Below are positions 16,784 through 24,997 of a DNA stretch of 52,276 nt, in pieces. A program made the translations under genes and the position numbers. Origin of the DNA: Pseudonocardia lacus (lineage in GTDB: Bacteria; Actinomycetota; Actinomycetes; Mycobacteriales; Pseudonocardiaceae); contig NZ_JAHDTH010000032.1 of assembly GCF_018531445.1 (NCBI RefSeq), positions 1-52,276 on the forward strand, read 5' to 3'. The notes under the pieces are model-generated. The model had not been told where the DNA came from, did no database searches, and worked only from the letters and a program-made list of their open reading frames with translations. Within the stretch, counting starts at the first letter, position 1, and every line of letters starts with the position of its first letter.

Positions 16784-17089
16784 CCCCTTCTCGGCACGCA
16801 CAGTGACCACTCGGACGCTGACGTGGTGTGACGACCGACGTGGCGTTCGAGTGAGCGATGGGCGCTCGGGGTGAACCCTCGGTCGGCGTAGCCACCGGGC
16901 GGGTCGCGGTGGGTCCGGTGGCCGGCTACTTACGGTGCCATCCGCAACAAACCAGGGCCGCGTGACGCAAATGTGACGATTTCGCTACGACTTGAACGAT
17001 TCAGTGTGCTTGGCGCCACGCGGGTCGGCGACATACGTTGTCGCCCACAACATTTACCCCCTGATCCCCGACGCTGTGGAAGGACAACC
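16784..17089 (+). other. 306-base upstream region of the xyl operon
   Basis: No convincing gene. The right half is relatively AT-rich and contains the xylF promoter and an operator-like palindrome (17010-17045). The left part, just after the EamA stop, shows no clear terminator. Confidence 0.6.
17010..17045 (+). promoter_or_regulatory. Promoter with inverted-repeat operator for xylFGH
   Basis: TTGGCG (17010-17015) and TACGTT (17034-17039) are spaced by 18 bases, a plausible sigma-70-type promoter. GGCGACA-TACGT-TGTCGCC (17027-17045) is a perfect 7-base inverted repeat centred on the -10 box, where a bound repressor would block the polymerase. The ROK repressor encoded at the end of the operon is the natural candidate. 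Confidence 0.6.
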
Positions 17090-18217
17090 ATGCGCATCAG
17101 GAGAACAGCGATCGCGGCCGCCGGGCTGGGGCTCGCTCTCACCCTCGCCGCCTGCGGCCAGAACGCCGCGACCCCCTCGGCCCCGGCCGAGAGCGGAGGC
17201 GCCGCGGCGCCCGCCGAGGGCGCGGCCAAGGTCGGCGTCATCCTCCCGGAGACCGACAGCTCGGCCCGCTGGGAGGGCTTCGACAAGCCGCTGCTGACCG
17301 AGGCCATGGCGGCCGAGGGCCTGGACGCGGACATCCAGAACGCCCAGGGCGACGAGCAGAAGTTCGCCACCCTGGCCGACGGCATGCTCTCCAGCGGCGT
17401 CAAGGTGCTGGTCATCGCCTCGATCAGCAGCGAGTCGGGCGCTGCGGTCGCGGAGAAGGCCAAGGCGCAGGGCGTGCCGGTCATCGACTACGACCGCCTC
17501 AACCTCGGCGGCTCCAGCGACTACTACGTCTCGTTCGACAACACCCGGGTCGGCAACCTGCAGGGCGAGGGCCTCAAGGAGGCCCTGGCCAGCACGCCGG
17601 GGGCGCAGGTGATCGAGATCGAGGGCGCGCCGACCGACAACAACGCCACCCTGTTCTACAACGGCCAGCAGGAGATCCTGAAGCCGCTGTACGACTCGGG
17701 CGCGCTGAAGCTGGTCCAGTCCCAGCCGATCGAGAAGTGGGACAACCAGATCGGCGGCACCACCTTCGAGCAGATCCTGACCGGCAACGGCGGTGCGGTC
17801 GACGGCGTCGTCGCCGCGAACGACGGCCTCGCCGGCGCGATCATCACCGTGCTGCAGAAGTACGGCCTCAACGGCAAGGTCCCGGTGACCGGCCAGGACG
17901 CCACCCCGGACGGCCTGCAGGCCATCCTGCGCGGCGACCAGTACATGACGGTCTTCAAGCCGATCAACGAGGAGGCCGAGGCCACCGCCAAGCTGGCCGC
18001 CGCGCTGGCCAAGGGCGACAAGGCCGCTGCCGACGCGATCGCGACCGACACCGAGAAGGACCCGACCGGCAACCGCGACGTGCCCTCGGTGCTGCTGACC
18101 CCGCAGTCGATCACCAAGGACAGCGTCAAGACGGTCATCGACGCGGGCGCCGTCAAGGCCTCCGAGGTCTGCGTGGGCGACCTGCAGGCCGTCTGCACCG
18201 AGCTCGGCATCAGCTGA
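17090..18217 (+). CDS. xylF: Xylose-type ABC transporter substrate-binding lipoprotein
   Basis: A 375-residue periplasmic-binding-type lipoprotein. The signal peptide ends in LTLAACGQ with Cys22 as the lipidation site. The mature part follows XylF closely: VGVILPETDSSARWEGFDKP, VPVIDYDRLNLGGSSDYYVS, FDNTRVGNLQGEGL, APTDNNATLFYNGQQEILKP, VVAANDGLAGAII, VPVTGQDATPDGLQAI and YMTVFKPI. The ATG is preceded by GGAAGGA. Two extra Cys near the C-terminus (EVCVGDLQAVCTELGIS) may form a disulphide. The gene heads an operon with an ATPase and a permease; D-xylose or a related pentose is the expected ligand. Confidence 0.9.
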   Translation: MRIRRTAIAAAGLGLALTLAACGQNAATPSAPAESGGAAAPAEGAAKVGVILPETDSSARWEGFDKPLLTEAMAAEGLDADIQNAQGDEQKFATLADGMLSSGVKVLVIASISSESGAAVAEKAKAQGVPVIDYDRLNLGGSSDYYVSFDNTRVGNLQGEGLKEALASTPGAQVIEIEGAPTDNNATLFYNGQQEILKPLYDSGALKLVQSQPIEKWDNQIGGTTFEQILTGNGGAVDGVVAANDGLAGAIITVLQKYGLNGKVPVTGQDATPDGLQAILRGDQYMTVFKPINEEAEATAKLAAALAKGDKAAADAIATDTEKDPTGNRDVPSVLLTPQSITKDSVKTVIDAGAVKASEVCVGDLQAVCTELGIS

Positions 18218-18235
18218 CACTCGGCCCGTCCGGGC

Positions 18236-18264
18236 GGGGAGGCGCCGCGATCCGGCGCCTCCCC
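18236..18264 (+). terminator. Intercistronic hairpin between xylF and xylG
   Basis: A perfect 12-bp stem (18236-18247 with 18253-18264) with a 5-base loop follows the xylF stop and precedes xylG by 33 bases. In binding-protein operons such hairpins act as partial terminators or 3'-end stabilisers so that the binding protein is made in excess. Confidence 0.7.
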
Positions 18265-18297
18265 ACCGGCGCATCCACGAGAGCCGAGGAGGGCTCG

Positions 18298-19071
18298 ATG
18301 ACCGATCCGATCCTGCAGCTGAGGGCGGTGTCGAAGAGCTTCGGCGCCGTCCAGGTGCTGCACGACGTCGACTTCACCGTGCGCGCGGGCGAGGTCACCG
18401 CGCTGGTCGGCGACAACGGCGCCGGCAAGTCCACGCTGGTCAAGTGCGTGGCCGGGATCCACCCGATCGACGGCGGGGAGATCCTGTTCAACGGCGAGCC
18501 GGTGTCGATCACCGCCCCGGCCGACGCCGCGCGCCTCGGCCTCGAGGTCGTCTACCAGGACCTCGCCCTGGCCGACAACCTCGACATCGTGCAGAACATG
18601 TTCCTCGGCCGCGAGCGCGGCCGGTCCTGGCTGCTCGACGAGGCCGACATGGAGCAGGCGGCGCGCAAGACGCTCGCCTCGCTGTCGGTGCGCACCGTGA
18701 CCTCGGTGCGGATGCCGGTCGCGGCTCTGTCCGGCGGGCAGCGCCAGACCGTGGCCATCGCCAAGGCGGTCCTGTGGGACTCCAAGGTCGTGCTGCTCGA
18801 CGAGCCGACCGCCGCGCTGGGCGTGGCCCAGACCCGCCAGGTGCTCGACCTCGTCCGCCGCCTCGCCGAGCAGGGCCTGGGCGTGGTGCTGATCAGCCAC
18901 AACATGGCCGACGTCTTCGAGGTCTCGGACCGCATCGCCTGCCTGTACCTCGGCCGCATGGTGGCCCAGGTGCCCACCAAGGAGGTCAGCCACGGCCAGG
19001 TCGTCGAGCTGATCACCGCGGGCCGCTCCGGCGAGCTGGGCCTGCAACGACCGGAAAGCGTGACCGCCTGA
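18298..19071 (+). CDS. xylG: Sugar ABC transporter ATP-binding protein (single NBD)
   Basis: A 257-residue ATPase. Walker A is GDNGAGKST, the Q-loop is VYQDLALAD, the signature is LSGGQRQTVAIAK, Walker B is VVLLDEPTAAL and the switch is LISHNM. E. coli XylG and RbsA carry two fused ATPase domains; this protein has one, as in FrcA-type and actinobacterial importers, so a homodimer is expected. GAGGAGGG precedes the ATG. Its TGA overlaps the permease ATG by one base (TGATG). Confidence 0.9.
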   Translation: MTDPILQLRAVSKSFGAVQVLHDVDFTVRAGEVTALVGDNGAGKSTLVKCVAGIHPIDGGEILFNGEPVSITAPADAARLGLEVVYQDLALADNLDIVQNMFLGRERGRSWLLDEADMEQAARKTLASLSVRTVTSVRMPVAALSGGQRQTVAIAKAVLWDSKVVLLDEPTAALGVAQTRQVLDLVRRLAEQGLGVVLISHNMADVFEVSDRIACLYLGRMVAQVPTKEVSHGQVVELITAGRSGELGLQRPESVTA

Positions 19072-20552
19072 TGGCTGCTCCCACCGAGGGTCCCGAGAAG
19101 GCGGACCTCAACAAGACCGATCCCGAGCCGGCCGGCGCCGCCGAGCGGGCGGCCCCGGCGTCGGCGCGGGCCGCCGACTTCGGCATCGACACGACGGCCA
19201 AGTCCACCAGCGAAGCCGTTCGCGGCTACCTGACGAACCTGCGCAACGGCGACCTCGGCGCCCTGCCGGCCCTGCTCGGCCTGCTGGCGCTGTTCATCCT
19301 GTTCACCGCGCTGGACGGCGGCGGCACCTTCCCGAGCCTGCTCAACCTGGCCAACCTGCTCCAGCAGGGCGCCGGCCAGACGATCATCGCCATGGGCCTG
19401 GTGTTCGTGCTGCTCACCGGCGAGATCGACCTGGCGGCCGGCACCGCGTCCGGGCTCGCCGCGGCGGTCATGGCCCTGCACCTGGTGGCCGGCGGCAACC
19501 TGCTGGGCGCGATGGGCACCACGGTGTTCATCATGTTCGCGCTGGTGGTCGTGCTGGCCATCGCGCTCGCCCTGCTGCTGCGGATCTGGGCGGGCGCGGC
19601 CTTCTCCGCGGTGGCGCTGATCCTGCTCGTCATCGGGTTCCCGCCCAACCCGTGGCTGCAGATGCTCATGGCGGTCTGCGTCGGCGTCGTGATCGGCTGC
19701 CTCACCGGGTTCCTGGTGGCCAAGGTCGGCATGCCGTCGTTCGTGGTGACGCTGGCGCTGTTCATCGCGTGGCAGGGCGTGATCCTGCAGCTCATCGGCG
19801 ACGGCGGCACGCTGGGCCTGCGCGACCCGGTGCTGTTCAACGTGGCCAACGGCAACCTGTCCACGCTGTGGAGCTGGGTGCTGTTCGTGGTGGCCGCGGG
19901 CGGCTACGCCGCGGTCCTGCTCAACCGGCAGGCCTCGCGCCGGCGGCTCGGCCTGGTCGCCCAGCCCACCGGGCTGGTGCTGCTCAAGATCGCCGCGGTG
20001 GTGGTGCTGGCCGCGATCGCGACGCTGCTGCTCACTCAGAACCGCGGCCCCGGCTCGGTGGTGATCTCCGGCGTGCCCTACGTCGTGCCGATCGTGCTGG
20101 TGCTGATGGTGGCGGGCACCTTCGTGCTCGACCGGACCCGGTTCGGCCGCCACGTCTACGCCGTCGGCGGCAACCGCGAGGCCGCCCGCCGCGCGGGCAT
20201 CGACGTCGTGCGCATCCGGGCCACCGTGTTCGTGATCTCCGCCGCGTTCGCCGCGATCGGCGCGATCGTCTACTCGTCCAAGGTCGGCTCGGTCTCGCCC
20301 AGCGCGGGCGGCGGCAACACGCTGCTGTTCGCGGTCGGCGCGGCGGTCATCGGCGGCACGTCGCTGTTCGGCGGCCGGGGGCGGATCAGCAATGCGGTGA
20401 TCGGTGGCGCGGTGCTCGCCACGGTCAACAACGGGCTCGGCCTGCTCGGCATGCCGGCGTCGGTGGTGTTCCTCGTCAACGGCGTCGTGCTGCTGCTGGC
20501 CGCCGGTGTGGACGTGCTCTCCCGGCGTCGATCGGCCGTCTCCGTACGGTGA
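19071..20552 (+). CDS. xylH: Xylose-type ABC transporter permease
   Basis: A 493-residue permease of the BPD_transp_2 family. A hydrophilic Ala/Pro-rich N-terminal stretch of about 65 residues precedes the membrane core. Family landmarks are NLLQQGAGQTIIAMGLVFVL, LTGEIDLAAG, FLVAKVGMPSFVVTLALF, GRHVYAVGGNREAARRAGID and AAVIGGTSLFGGRGR. The long insert between the half-domains (about residues 300-340) is typical of XylH. Its stop overlaps the ROK gene start as GTGA. Confidence 0.92.
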   Translation: MAAPTEGPEKADLNKTDPEPAGAAERAAPASARAADFGIDTTAKSTSEAVRGYLTNLRNGDLGALPALLGLLALFILFTALDGGGTFPSLLNLANLLQQGAGQTIIAMGLVFVLLTGEIDLAAGTASGLAAAVMALHLVAGGNLLGAMGTTVFIMFALVVVLAIALALLLRIWAGAAFSAVALILLVIGFPPNPWLQMLMAVCVGVVIGCLTGFLVAKVGMPSFVVTLALFIAWQGVILQLIGDGGTLGLRDPVLFNVANGNLSTLWSWVLFVVAAGGYAAVLLNRQASRRRLGLVAQPTGLVLLKIAAVVVLAAIATLLLTQNRGPGSVVISGVPYVVPIVLVLMVAGTFVLDRTRFGRHVYAVGGNREAARRAGIDVVRIRATVFVISAAFAAIGAIVYSSKVGSVSPSAGGGNTLLFAVGAAVIGGTSLFGGRGRISNAVIGGAVLATVNNGLGLLGMPASVVFLVNGVVLLLAAGVDVLSRRRSAVSVR

Positions 20553-21781
20553 GCCGGGCGTGGGTCGGCAGCGGGACGAACGACGGTTCCGCTGCCGGCA
20601 CCCCGGACCCCGCCGCCGCGCGCAGCACGGCGGGGGCCCGGCCCGACGAGGCCCGCCGGCACAACCGGGCCGCGCTGCTGCGCCGGCTGCACGTGCACGG
20701 TCCGCGCACCCGCGCGACCCTGGCCACCGAGCTGGGGCTCAACCGCAGCACGATCAAGGCCGTGGTCGACGGGCTGGCCGAGGCCGGCGTCGTCAGCGAG
20801 GCCGTCCCGGCGCAGCGCAACGGCGCAGGCCGGCCCTCGCTGATGGTCATCCCGGAGGCCGAGGCGGCCGTCGTGCTGGCCATCGACGTGCGGGTCGAGC
20901 AGGTCGCCATGTCGATGGTCGGCATCGGCGGCCAGGTACTGGGCCGGCACAGCTGGAACCTGCACAGCCGCACCCGCACCCCCGGCGAGGTGATCACCCA
21001 CATCGCCGAGTCGGCGCAGCTGCTCGGCGAGGAGCTGGCGGTCACCGCGCAGGGGGCCGGGGTGTCGGTGCCCGGTGTGGTCCGCCGCGACGACGGCTGG
21101 GTGCACGAGGCCCCCAACCTCGGCTGGCGCGACGTCGCGCTGGGCACCCGGCTGGCCTCGGTGCTGCACGTCCCGGTGCAGGTGGCCAACGACGCCGAGC
21201 TGGGCGCGCTGGCCGAGCACGTGCGCGGCGCCGCCCACGGCGTCACCGACCTGGTCTACATCTCCGCGGACCGCGGCGTCGGCGGCGGGGTGATCTCCGA
21301 GGGCAGGCCGCTGCGGGGCACCCGCGGCTACGTCGGCGAGCTCGGGCACCTCGTGGTCCGCCCGGGTGGGCGCGACTGCTACTGCGGATCACGCGGCTGC
21401 TGGGAGACCGAGGTCGGGGAGGCGGCGATGTGCCGCGCCCTGGGCCTGCCGGAGGACTCCCCGCGCGGGGTGGTCGTGGCCGAGCTGCGCTCGCTGGCCA
21501 CCGCCCCGCTCCCCGGGCCCCTCGACGAGCTGGCCGAGTGGCTGACCACGGGCCTGGTGACGGTGGTCAACATGATGGCCCCCGAGCTGGTGGTGCTGGG
21601 CGACCTGTTCGCGGCGCTGCCGCCCCCGCTGGTCGACCGGGTCCGCGCGGCGGTGCACGAGCGGAGCCTGGTCAGCAGGGCGGTCGGCGGGACCGTCATC
21701 GCGACGAGCCCGTTGGGGCGCGACGCGAAGCTGGTCGGGGCGGCGGAGCTGGCGTTCGAGCCGGTGCTGGGGGCGGTGTAG
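20549..21781 (+). CDS. ROK-family transcriptional regulator (XylR-like)
   Basis: A 410-residue repressor. The N-terminal winged HTH reads ALLRRLHVHGPRTRATLATE, LGLNRSTIKAVVDGLAEAG. The ROK domain has VLAIDVRVEQVAMSMV, VPVQVANDAELGALAE, and the zinc-binding GHLVVRPGGRDCYCGSRGCW, a good CxCGxxGCxE match. It is coupled to xylH by GTGA, so it is made with the transporter it probably controls. The palindrome at 17027-17045 is its likely site. The inducer would be the transported sugar or its phosphate. Confidence 0.9.
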   Translation: MSRAWVGSGTNDGSAAGTPDPAAARSTAGARPDEARRHNRAALLRRLHVHGPRTRATLATELGLNRSTIKAVVDGLAEAGVVSEAVPAQRNGAGRPSLMVIPEAEAAVVLAIDVRVEQVAMSMVGIGGQVLGRHSWNLHSRTRTPGEVITHIAESAQLLGEELAVTAQGAGVSVPGVVRRDDGWVHEAPNLGWRDVALGTRLASVLHVPVQVANDAELGALAEHVRGAAHGVTDLVYISADRGVGGGVISEGRPLRGTRGYVGELGHLVVRPGGRDCYCGSRGCWETEVGEAAMCRALGLPEDSPRGVVVAELRSLATAPLPGPLDELAEWLTTGLVTVVNMMAPELVVLGDLFAALPPPLVDRVRAAVHERSLVSRAVGGTVIATSPLGRDAKLVGAAELAFEPVLGAV

Positions 21782-21802
21782 GCACCCGCCGGCACACGCA
21801 CA

Positions 21803-21852
21803 CCCGGCGGCTACGACGCACGTGCCTCGACATGTGCGTCGCAGCCGCCGGG
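21803..21852. terminator. Long hairpin between the ROK gene and the convergent secreted-protein gene
   Basis: The core arms 21803-21824 and 21831-21852 pair at 20 of 22 positions around the loop CCTCGA. Further outside, ACACGCAC and GTGCGTGT can also pair after a 2-base bulge. It follows the ROK stop by 21 bases. Confidence 0.7.
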
Positions 21853-21945
21853 TGCGTGTCGTGCAGGGTGGCGGCCGGACGGCGGAGGGCCCACCGGCCC
21901 GCCTCGGGGGGCTGGACGGGCCGGTGGGGGCTCTCCGCCACCGGG

Positions 21946-22791
21946 TCAGGCGTCGGCCGGCACGACCTCGCAGCTCTCGGCGACCGAGGTGTCGGCGAGA
22001 CCGGCCCGCTGCAGGATGGCGGCGCGCCGGTCCTGCAGGGTGTTGGCCAGGTTCTCGGCCAGGGTGGCGAACTCGTTCGCGGCGGCCTCCGGGTTGGCCT
22101 CGCGGGCGACCCTGGCGGCGAAGCGCGGGAAGTCCGCGAGCAGGCGGGCCTCCAGCTGGGCCTCGTTGGCGGCCAGTTCGGTCTCCGCGCGGGCGGCGGC
22201 GGCCGGGTCGACGCCGGACAGGTCGGGCTCGTCGCAGCTGATGGCCAGGTTCGTGAGCTCGCGGGCCGCGGGGTCCGCCGGGTCGGCGGGCTCGGGGGCC
22301 GCCGGCTGCTCGGGGGCCTGCGGGGCCTCGGCGTCGTCCCCGGGGACGACGACCACCGGCGGCGCGGGCTGCGCGGGCGCGGACGCGTCGGCGCAGCGGG
22401 CGTCCAGCGAGGCGATCCGACCGAGGATGATGTCGGCACGGTCGCGGATGGCGCCCAGCTTGTCGGCGAGGCTGCCGTCGGTGATCGTGGCGAGCACCCG
22501 GGCCTCGGCCTGCTTCTCGTTGTCCAGCAGCCCGATCTGGGTGGCGCGCTCGGCCAGTTGGGTCTGCGAGCACCCGGCCGGTGCGGCGGGCGCCTGGACG
22601 TCGGCGAGTTCGGCCTCGGCGGTCGAGCCGCTGGCCGAGCTGGACAGCGAGATGGCCTCCGAGGCGTCGACGACGGCGTCGGTGGCGCCGGTGGCCAGCG
22701 ACGTCGTCAGGATGAGGGTGGTCGTGGCGAGCACGGCCACGCCGAGCCCGGCGTAGAGGGTCGTGCGGGCCTGACGGGACTTCGGGAGCAT
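21946..22791 (-). CDS. Hypothetical secreted or membrane-anchored protein
   Basis: A 281-residue protein I do not recognise. It starts with MLPKSRQARTTLYAGLG and one hydrophobic segment (AVLATTTLILTTSLATGA), a signal peptide or anchor. Two helical, Ala/Glu/Arg-rich segments follow, each bracketed by Cys residues: GCSQTQLAERATQIGL to DARCADAS, and AISCDEPDLSG to VAESCEVVP. A Pro/Ala/Glu linker (roughly residues 145-180) joins them. Each segment carries a Q-or-A-EAR-L motif (NEKQAEARVLA, NEAQLEARLLA), suggesting a degenerate duplication. GGAGGAG precedes the ATG. Cell-surface location is likely; function unknown. Confidence 0.75.
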   Translation of the reverse strand: MLPKSRQARTTLYAGLGVAVLATTTLILTTSLATGATDAVVDASEAISLSSSASGSTAEAELADVQAPAAPAGCSQTQLAERATQIGLLDNEKQAEARVLATITDGSLADKLGAIRDRADIILGRIASLDARCADASAPAQPAPPVVVVPGDDAEAPQAPEQPAAPEPADPADPAARELTNLAISCDEPDLSGVDPAAAARAETELAANEAQLEARLLADFPRFAARVAREANPEAAANEFATLAENLANTLQDRRAAILQRAGLADTSVAESCEVVPADA

Positions 22792-23105
22792 CGCTCCTCC
22801 TGGTCGTTCGTCGGCCCGGCCGCCGCCGCGTGCGTGTCGTGGGGAGCGACGGGGTGGTGGCGGCCGGACCGTGCGGCACTGTGCCGCTCGGGGGGTGACC
22901 CGAACGTTATGAATCCGATACGCGTCGATCAACGGATTGGGCCGGGAGCGTCGCCGACCGCGTCGGTGGCGGCGCCGACCGTTGACCTGCGAACTACATG
23001 GCGCCGCCGGGCGATCCGCCCCGTCCCTCGGCGCCAGGGGTGAGAAATTTCCGCCGCCGTACGTGCACGCGGGCGCCGGGCGACCGCGCCGCGTAAGCTC
23101 GGCCC
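22792..23105. other. 314-base divergent region before the TPP riboswitch
   Basis: No gene is supported here. It must contain the promoter of the secreted-protein gene (leftward) and of the riboswitch transcript (rightward). I see no confident -35/-10 pair for either; TTATGAATCC at 22908-22917 is an AT-rich patch that may belong to one of them. Confidence 0.4.
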
Positions 23106-23199
23106 CGACCCGCGGGAGCCCACGATCCGAGGCTGAGAGGGCGGCAGGCCGGCCGTCGACCGTTCGAACCTGACCCGGTTAGCACCGGCGTAGGGAGGA
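23106..23199 (+). promoter_or_regulatory. TPP (thiamine pyrophosphate) riboswitch
   Basis: The conserved THI-box elements are present in order: GCGGGAGCC (23112-23120), GGCTGAGAGGG (23131-23141), the variable P3 stem (GCAGGCCGGCCGTC region), CGAACCTGACCCGGTTAGCACCGGCGTAGGG (23165-23195, given here by its position and the CTGA and CGTAGGGA keys). The Shine-Dalgarno sequence GGGAGGA (23193-23199) is part of the 3' side of the aptamer and is 5 bases from the GTG start at 23205, so ligand binding should hide the ribosome site. Confidence 0.95.
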
Positions 23200-23204
23200 C
23201 CGTC

Positions 23205-24236
23205 GTGGCGCGTGCCCGCCCATCCCGTTCCCTGCCCATCCTCCTCGGCGTGCTCGCGCTCGCCGCGGCGGCCTGCGCGGCACCCGGCAGCGGTGACCCC
23301 GGCTCGCCGGGCACCGTGCGCATCGCGCTGGACTGGACGCCGAACACCAACCACACCGGCCTGTACGTGGCCCAGCGGGAGGGCTGGTTCGCCGAGGCCG
23401 GCCTGGACGTGCAGATCCTGCCCTACAACCAGACCTCGCCCGACACGCTCGTCTCGTCCGGGTCGGCCGAGTTCGGGGTGAGCTTCCAGAACTCGTTCAC
23501 CTTCTCCAAGGCCGCCGGGGCCGACATCACCTCGGTGATGGCCGTGCTGCAGCACTGGGGCTCGGAGATCGCGGTGCGCGCCGACCGCGCGGACATCACC
23601 TCGCCCGCCGACCTCGACGGCAAGGTCTACGGCGGCTTCGGCGACCCGGGGGAGGAGCCGAAGTTGCGCGCCGTCATCCAGAACGCCGGCGGGCGCGGCG
23701 AGTTCTCCACGGTCAGCCTGGGCACCACCGCCTACGAGGCCCTCTACTCCGGCGACGTCGACTTCACCGAGCCGTTCGTGGCCTGGGAGGGCATCGAGGC
23801 CGAGCTGCGCGGCGAGCCGCTGCGCACCTTCGCCTACAGCGACTACGGCTTCCCGGACGCCTACGGCGTCGTGCTGATCGGCAACTCGCCCTGGCTGGCC
23901 ACCCACCCCGAGCAGGCCACCGCGTTCGTCCAGGCGGCGCAGCGGGGCTACCAGCTGGCCGCCGACGACCCGGCGCGGGCCGCGCAGGTCCTGGAGGAGG
24001 CCAACCCCGGCGCGTTCAGCGAGCCCGAGCTCGTCGAGCGCAGCCAGGCGATGCTGAGCGAGCGCTACCTGCTCGACGAGTCGGGCCGGGTGGGCACGCA
24101 GACGCTGGAGCAGTGGGCGGGCTACTCCGGCTTCCTGGTCGACGCCGGCGTGCTGACCGGCCCGGACGGCGCCCCGGTGACGACCAAGCCGGACTTCTCG
24201 ACCTGGTTCACGACGCAGTACCTCGCGCAGCCGTGA
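23205..24236 (+). CDS. thiY: ABC transporter substrate-binding lipoprotein, thiamine-precursor (ThiY/NMT1) type
   Basis: A 343-residue binding protein with lipobox LAAAAC (Cys24). The mature part is an NMT1/THI5-like domain: VRIALDWTPNTNHTGLYVAQ, REGWFAEAGLDVQILPY, the SAEFGVSFQNSF segment, DLDGKVYGGFGDPGEEP and DFTEPFVAWEGIE. DWTPNTNH is the hallmark of binders of pyrimidine precursors (HMP or formyl-aminopyrimidine). The TPP riboswitch directly upstream, with its ribosome site inside the aptamer, supports a thiamine-precursor role. The GTG start is fixed by the riboswitch. It is coupled to the permease by GTGA. Confidence 0.9.
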   Translation: MARARPSRSLPILLGVLALAAAACAAPGSGDPGSPGTVRIALDWTPNTNHTGLYVAQREGWFAEAGLDVQILPYNQTSPDTLVSSGSAEFGVSFQNSFTFSKAAGADITSVMAVLQHWGSEIAVRADRADITSPADLDGKVYGGFGDPGEEPKLRAVIQNAGGRGEFSTVSLGTTAYEALYSGDVDFTEPFVAWEGIEAELRGEPLRTFAYSDYGFPDAYGVVLIGNSPWLATHPEQATAFVQAAQRGYQLAADDPARAAQVLEEANPGAFSEPELVERSQAMLSERYLLDESGRVGTQTLEQWAGYSGFLVDAGVLTGPDGAPVTTKPDFSTWFTTQYLAQP

Positions 24237-24997
24237 AGGCCGTGGCGGGCCGGTTGCGCCGGCTCGTCCCGGCGCTGGTGCTGGTGGCCGTCGGGCTCCT
24301 CGGGTGGCAGTGGTACGTCACGGCGTCGGGGGTACGCCCGCAGGTGCTGCCCTCGCCGCTGCGGGTGCTCACCGAGGGCTGGGCATTCCGCGCCCAGATC
24401 TGGGCGAACACGCTGCCGACGCTGCAGGTCACCGCGGTCGGGTTCGCCGTGTCGCTGGCGGTGGGCTGGGCGATCGCGGTGGCGGTGGACTTCTCGCCGT
24501 GGCTGCGCCGGGCGCTGACCCCGCTGCTGGTGGCCTCGCAGACGCTGCCGATCATCGCGATCGCCCCGCTGCTGATCATCTGGTTCGGCTTCGGGCTGCT
24601 GCCCAAGGTGGTGGTGATCGCCCTGGTGACGTTCTTCCCGATCGCGGTCGGGCTCATCGAGGGCTTCGCCCGCACCGACCGGCAGGCCACCAACCTGCTG
24701 CGCAGCATGGGCGCCTCGCGCTGGGAGCAGTTCCGCTACGTGCGGTTGCCCGGGGCGATGCCGTCGTTCTTCACCGCGCTGCGCATCGGCATCACCTACG
24801 CGGTCACCGGGGCGATCTTCGCCGAGTACGTCGGGGCGAGCGCCGGGCTGGGCATCTTCATGAACCTGCAGAAGAACTCCTTCCGCACCGACCTCGTGCT
24901 GGCCGCCGTCCTGGTCACCGCGCTGATCTCGATCACGCTGTACGGGCTGACGTTCCTCGTGCAGCGCCTGGTCGCCCCCTGGAGCCGTCGTGCTTGA
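24233..24997 (+). CDS. ABC transporter permease, thiamine-precursor type
   Basis: A 254-residue permease of the BPD_transp_1 family with about six helices. The EAA loop is NLLRSMGASRWEQFRYVRLP, followed by ALRIGITYAVTGAIFAEYVG as in SsuC/TauC/ThiX proteins. The start GTG overlaps the stop of the binding-protein gene (GTGA), and its own end overlaps the ATPase start by 8 bases. The three genes form a complete importer controlled by the TPP riboswitch; this is the ThiX-type component. Confidence 0.9.
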   Translation: MKAVAGRLRRLVPALVLVAVGLLGWQWYVTASGVRPQVLPSPLRVLTEGWAFRAQIWANTLPTLQVTAVGFAVSLAVGWAIAVAVDFSPWLRRALTPLLVASQTLPIIAIAPLLIIWFGFGLLPKVVVIALVTFFPIAVGLIEGFARTDRQATNLLRSMGASRWEQFRYVRLPGAMPSFFTALRIGITYAVTGAIFAEYVGASAGLGIFMNLQKNSFRTDLVLAAVLVTALISITLYGLTFLVQRLVAPWSRRA

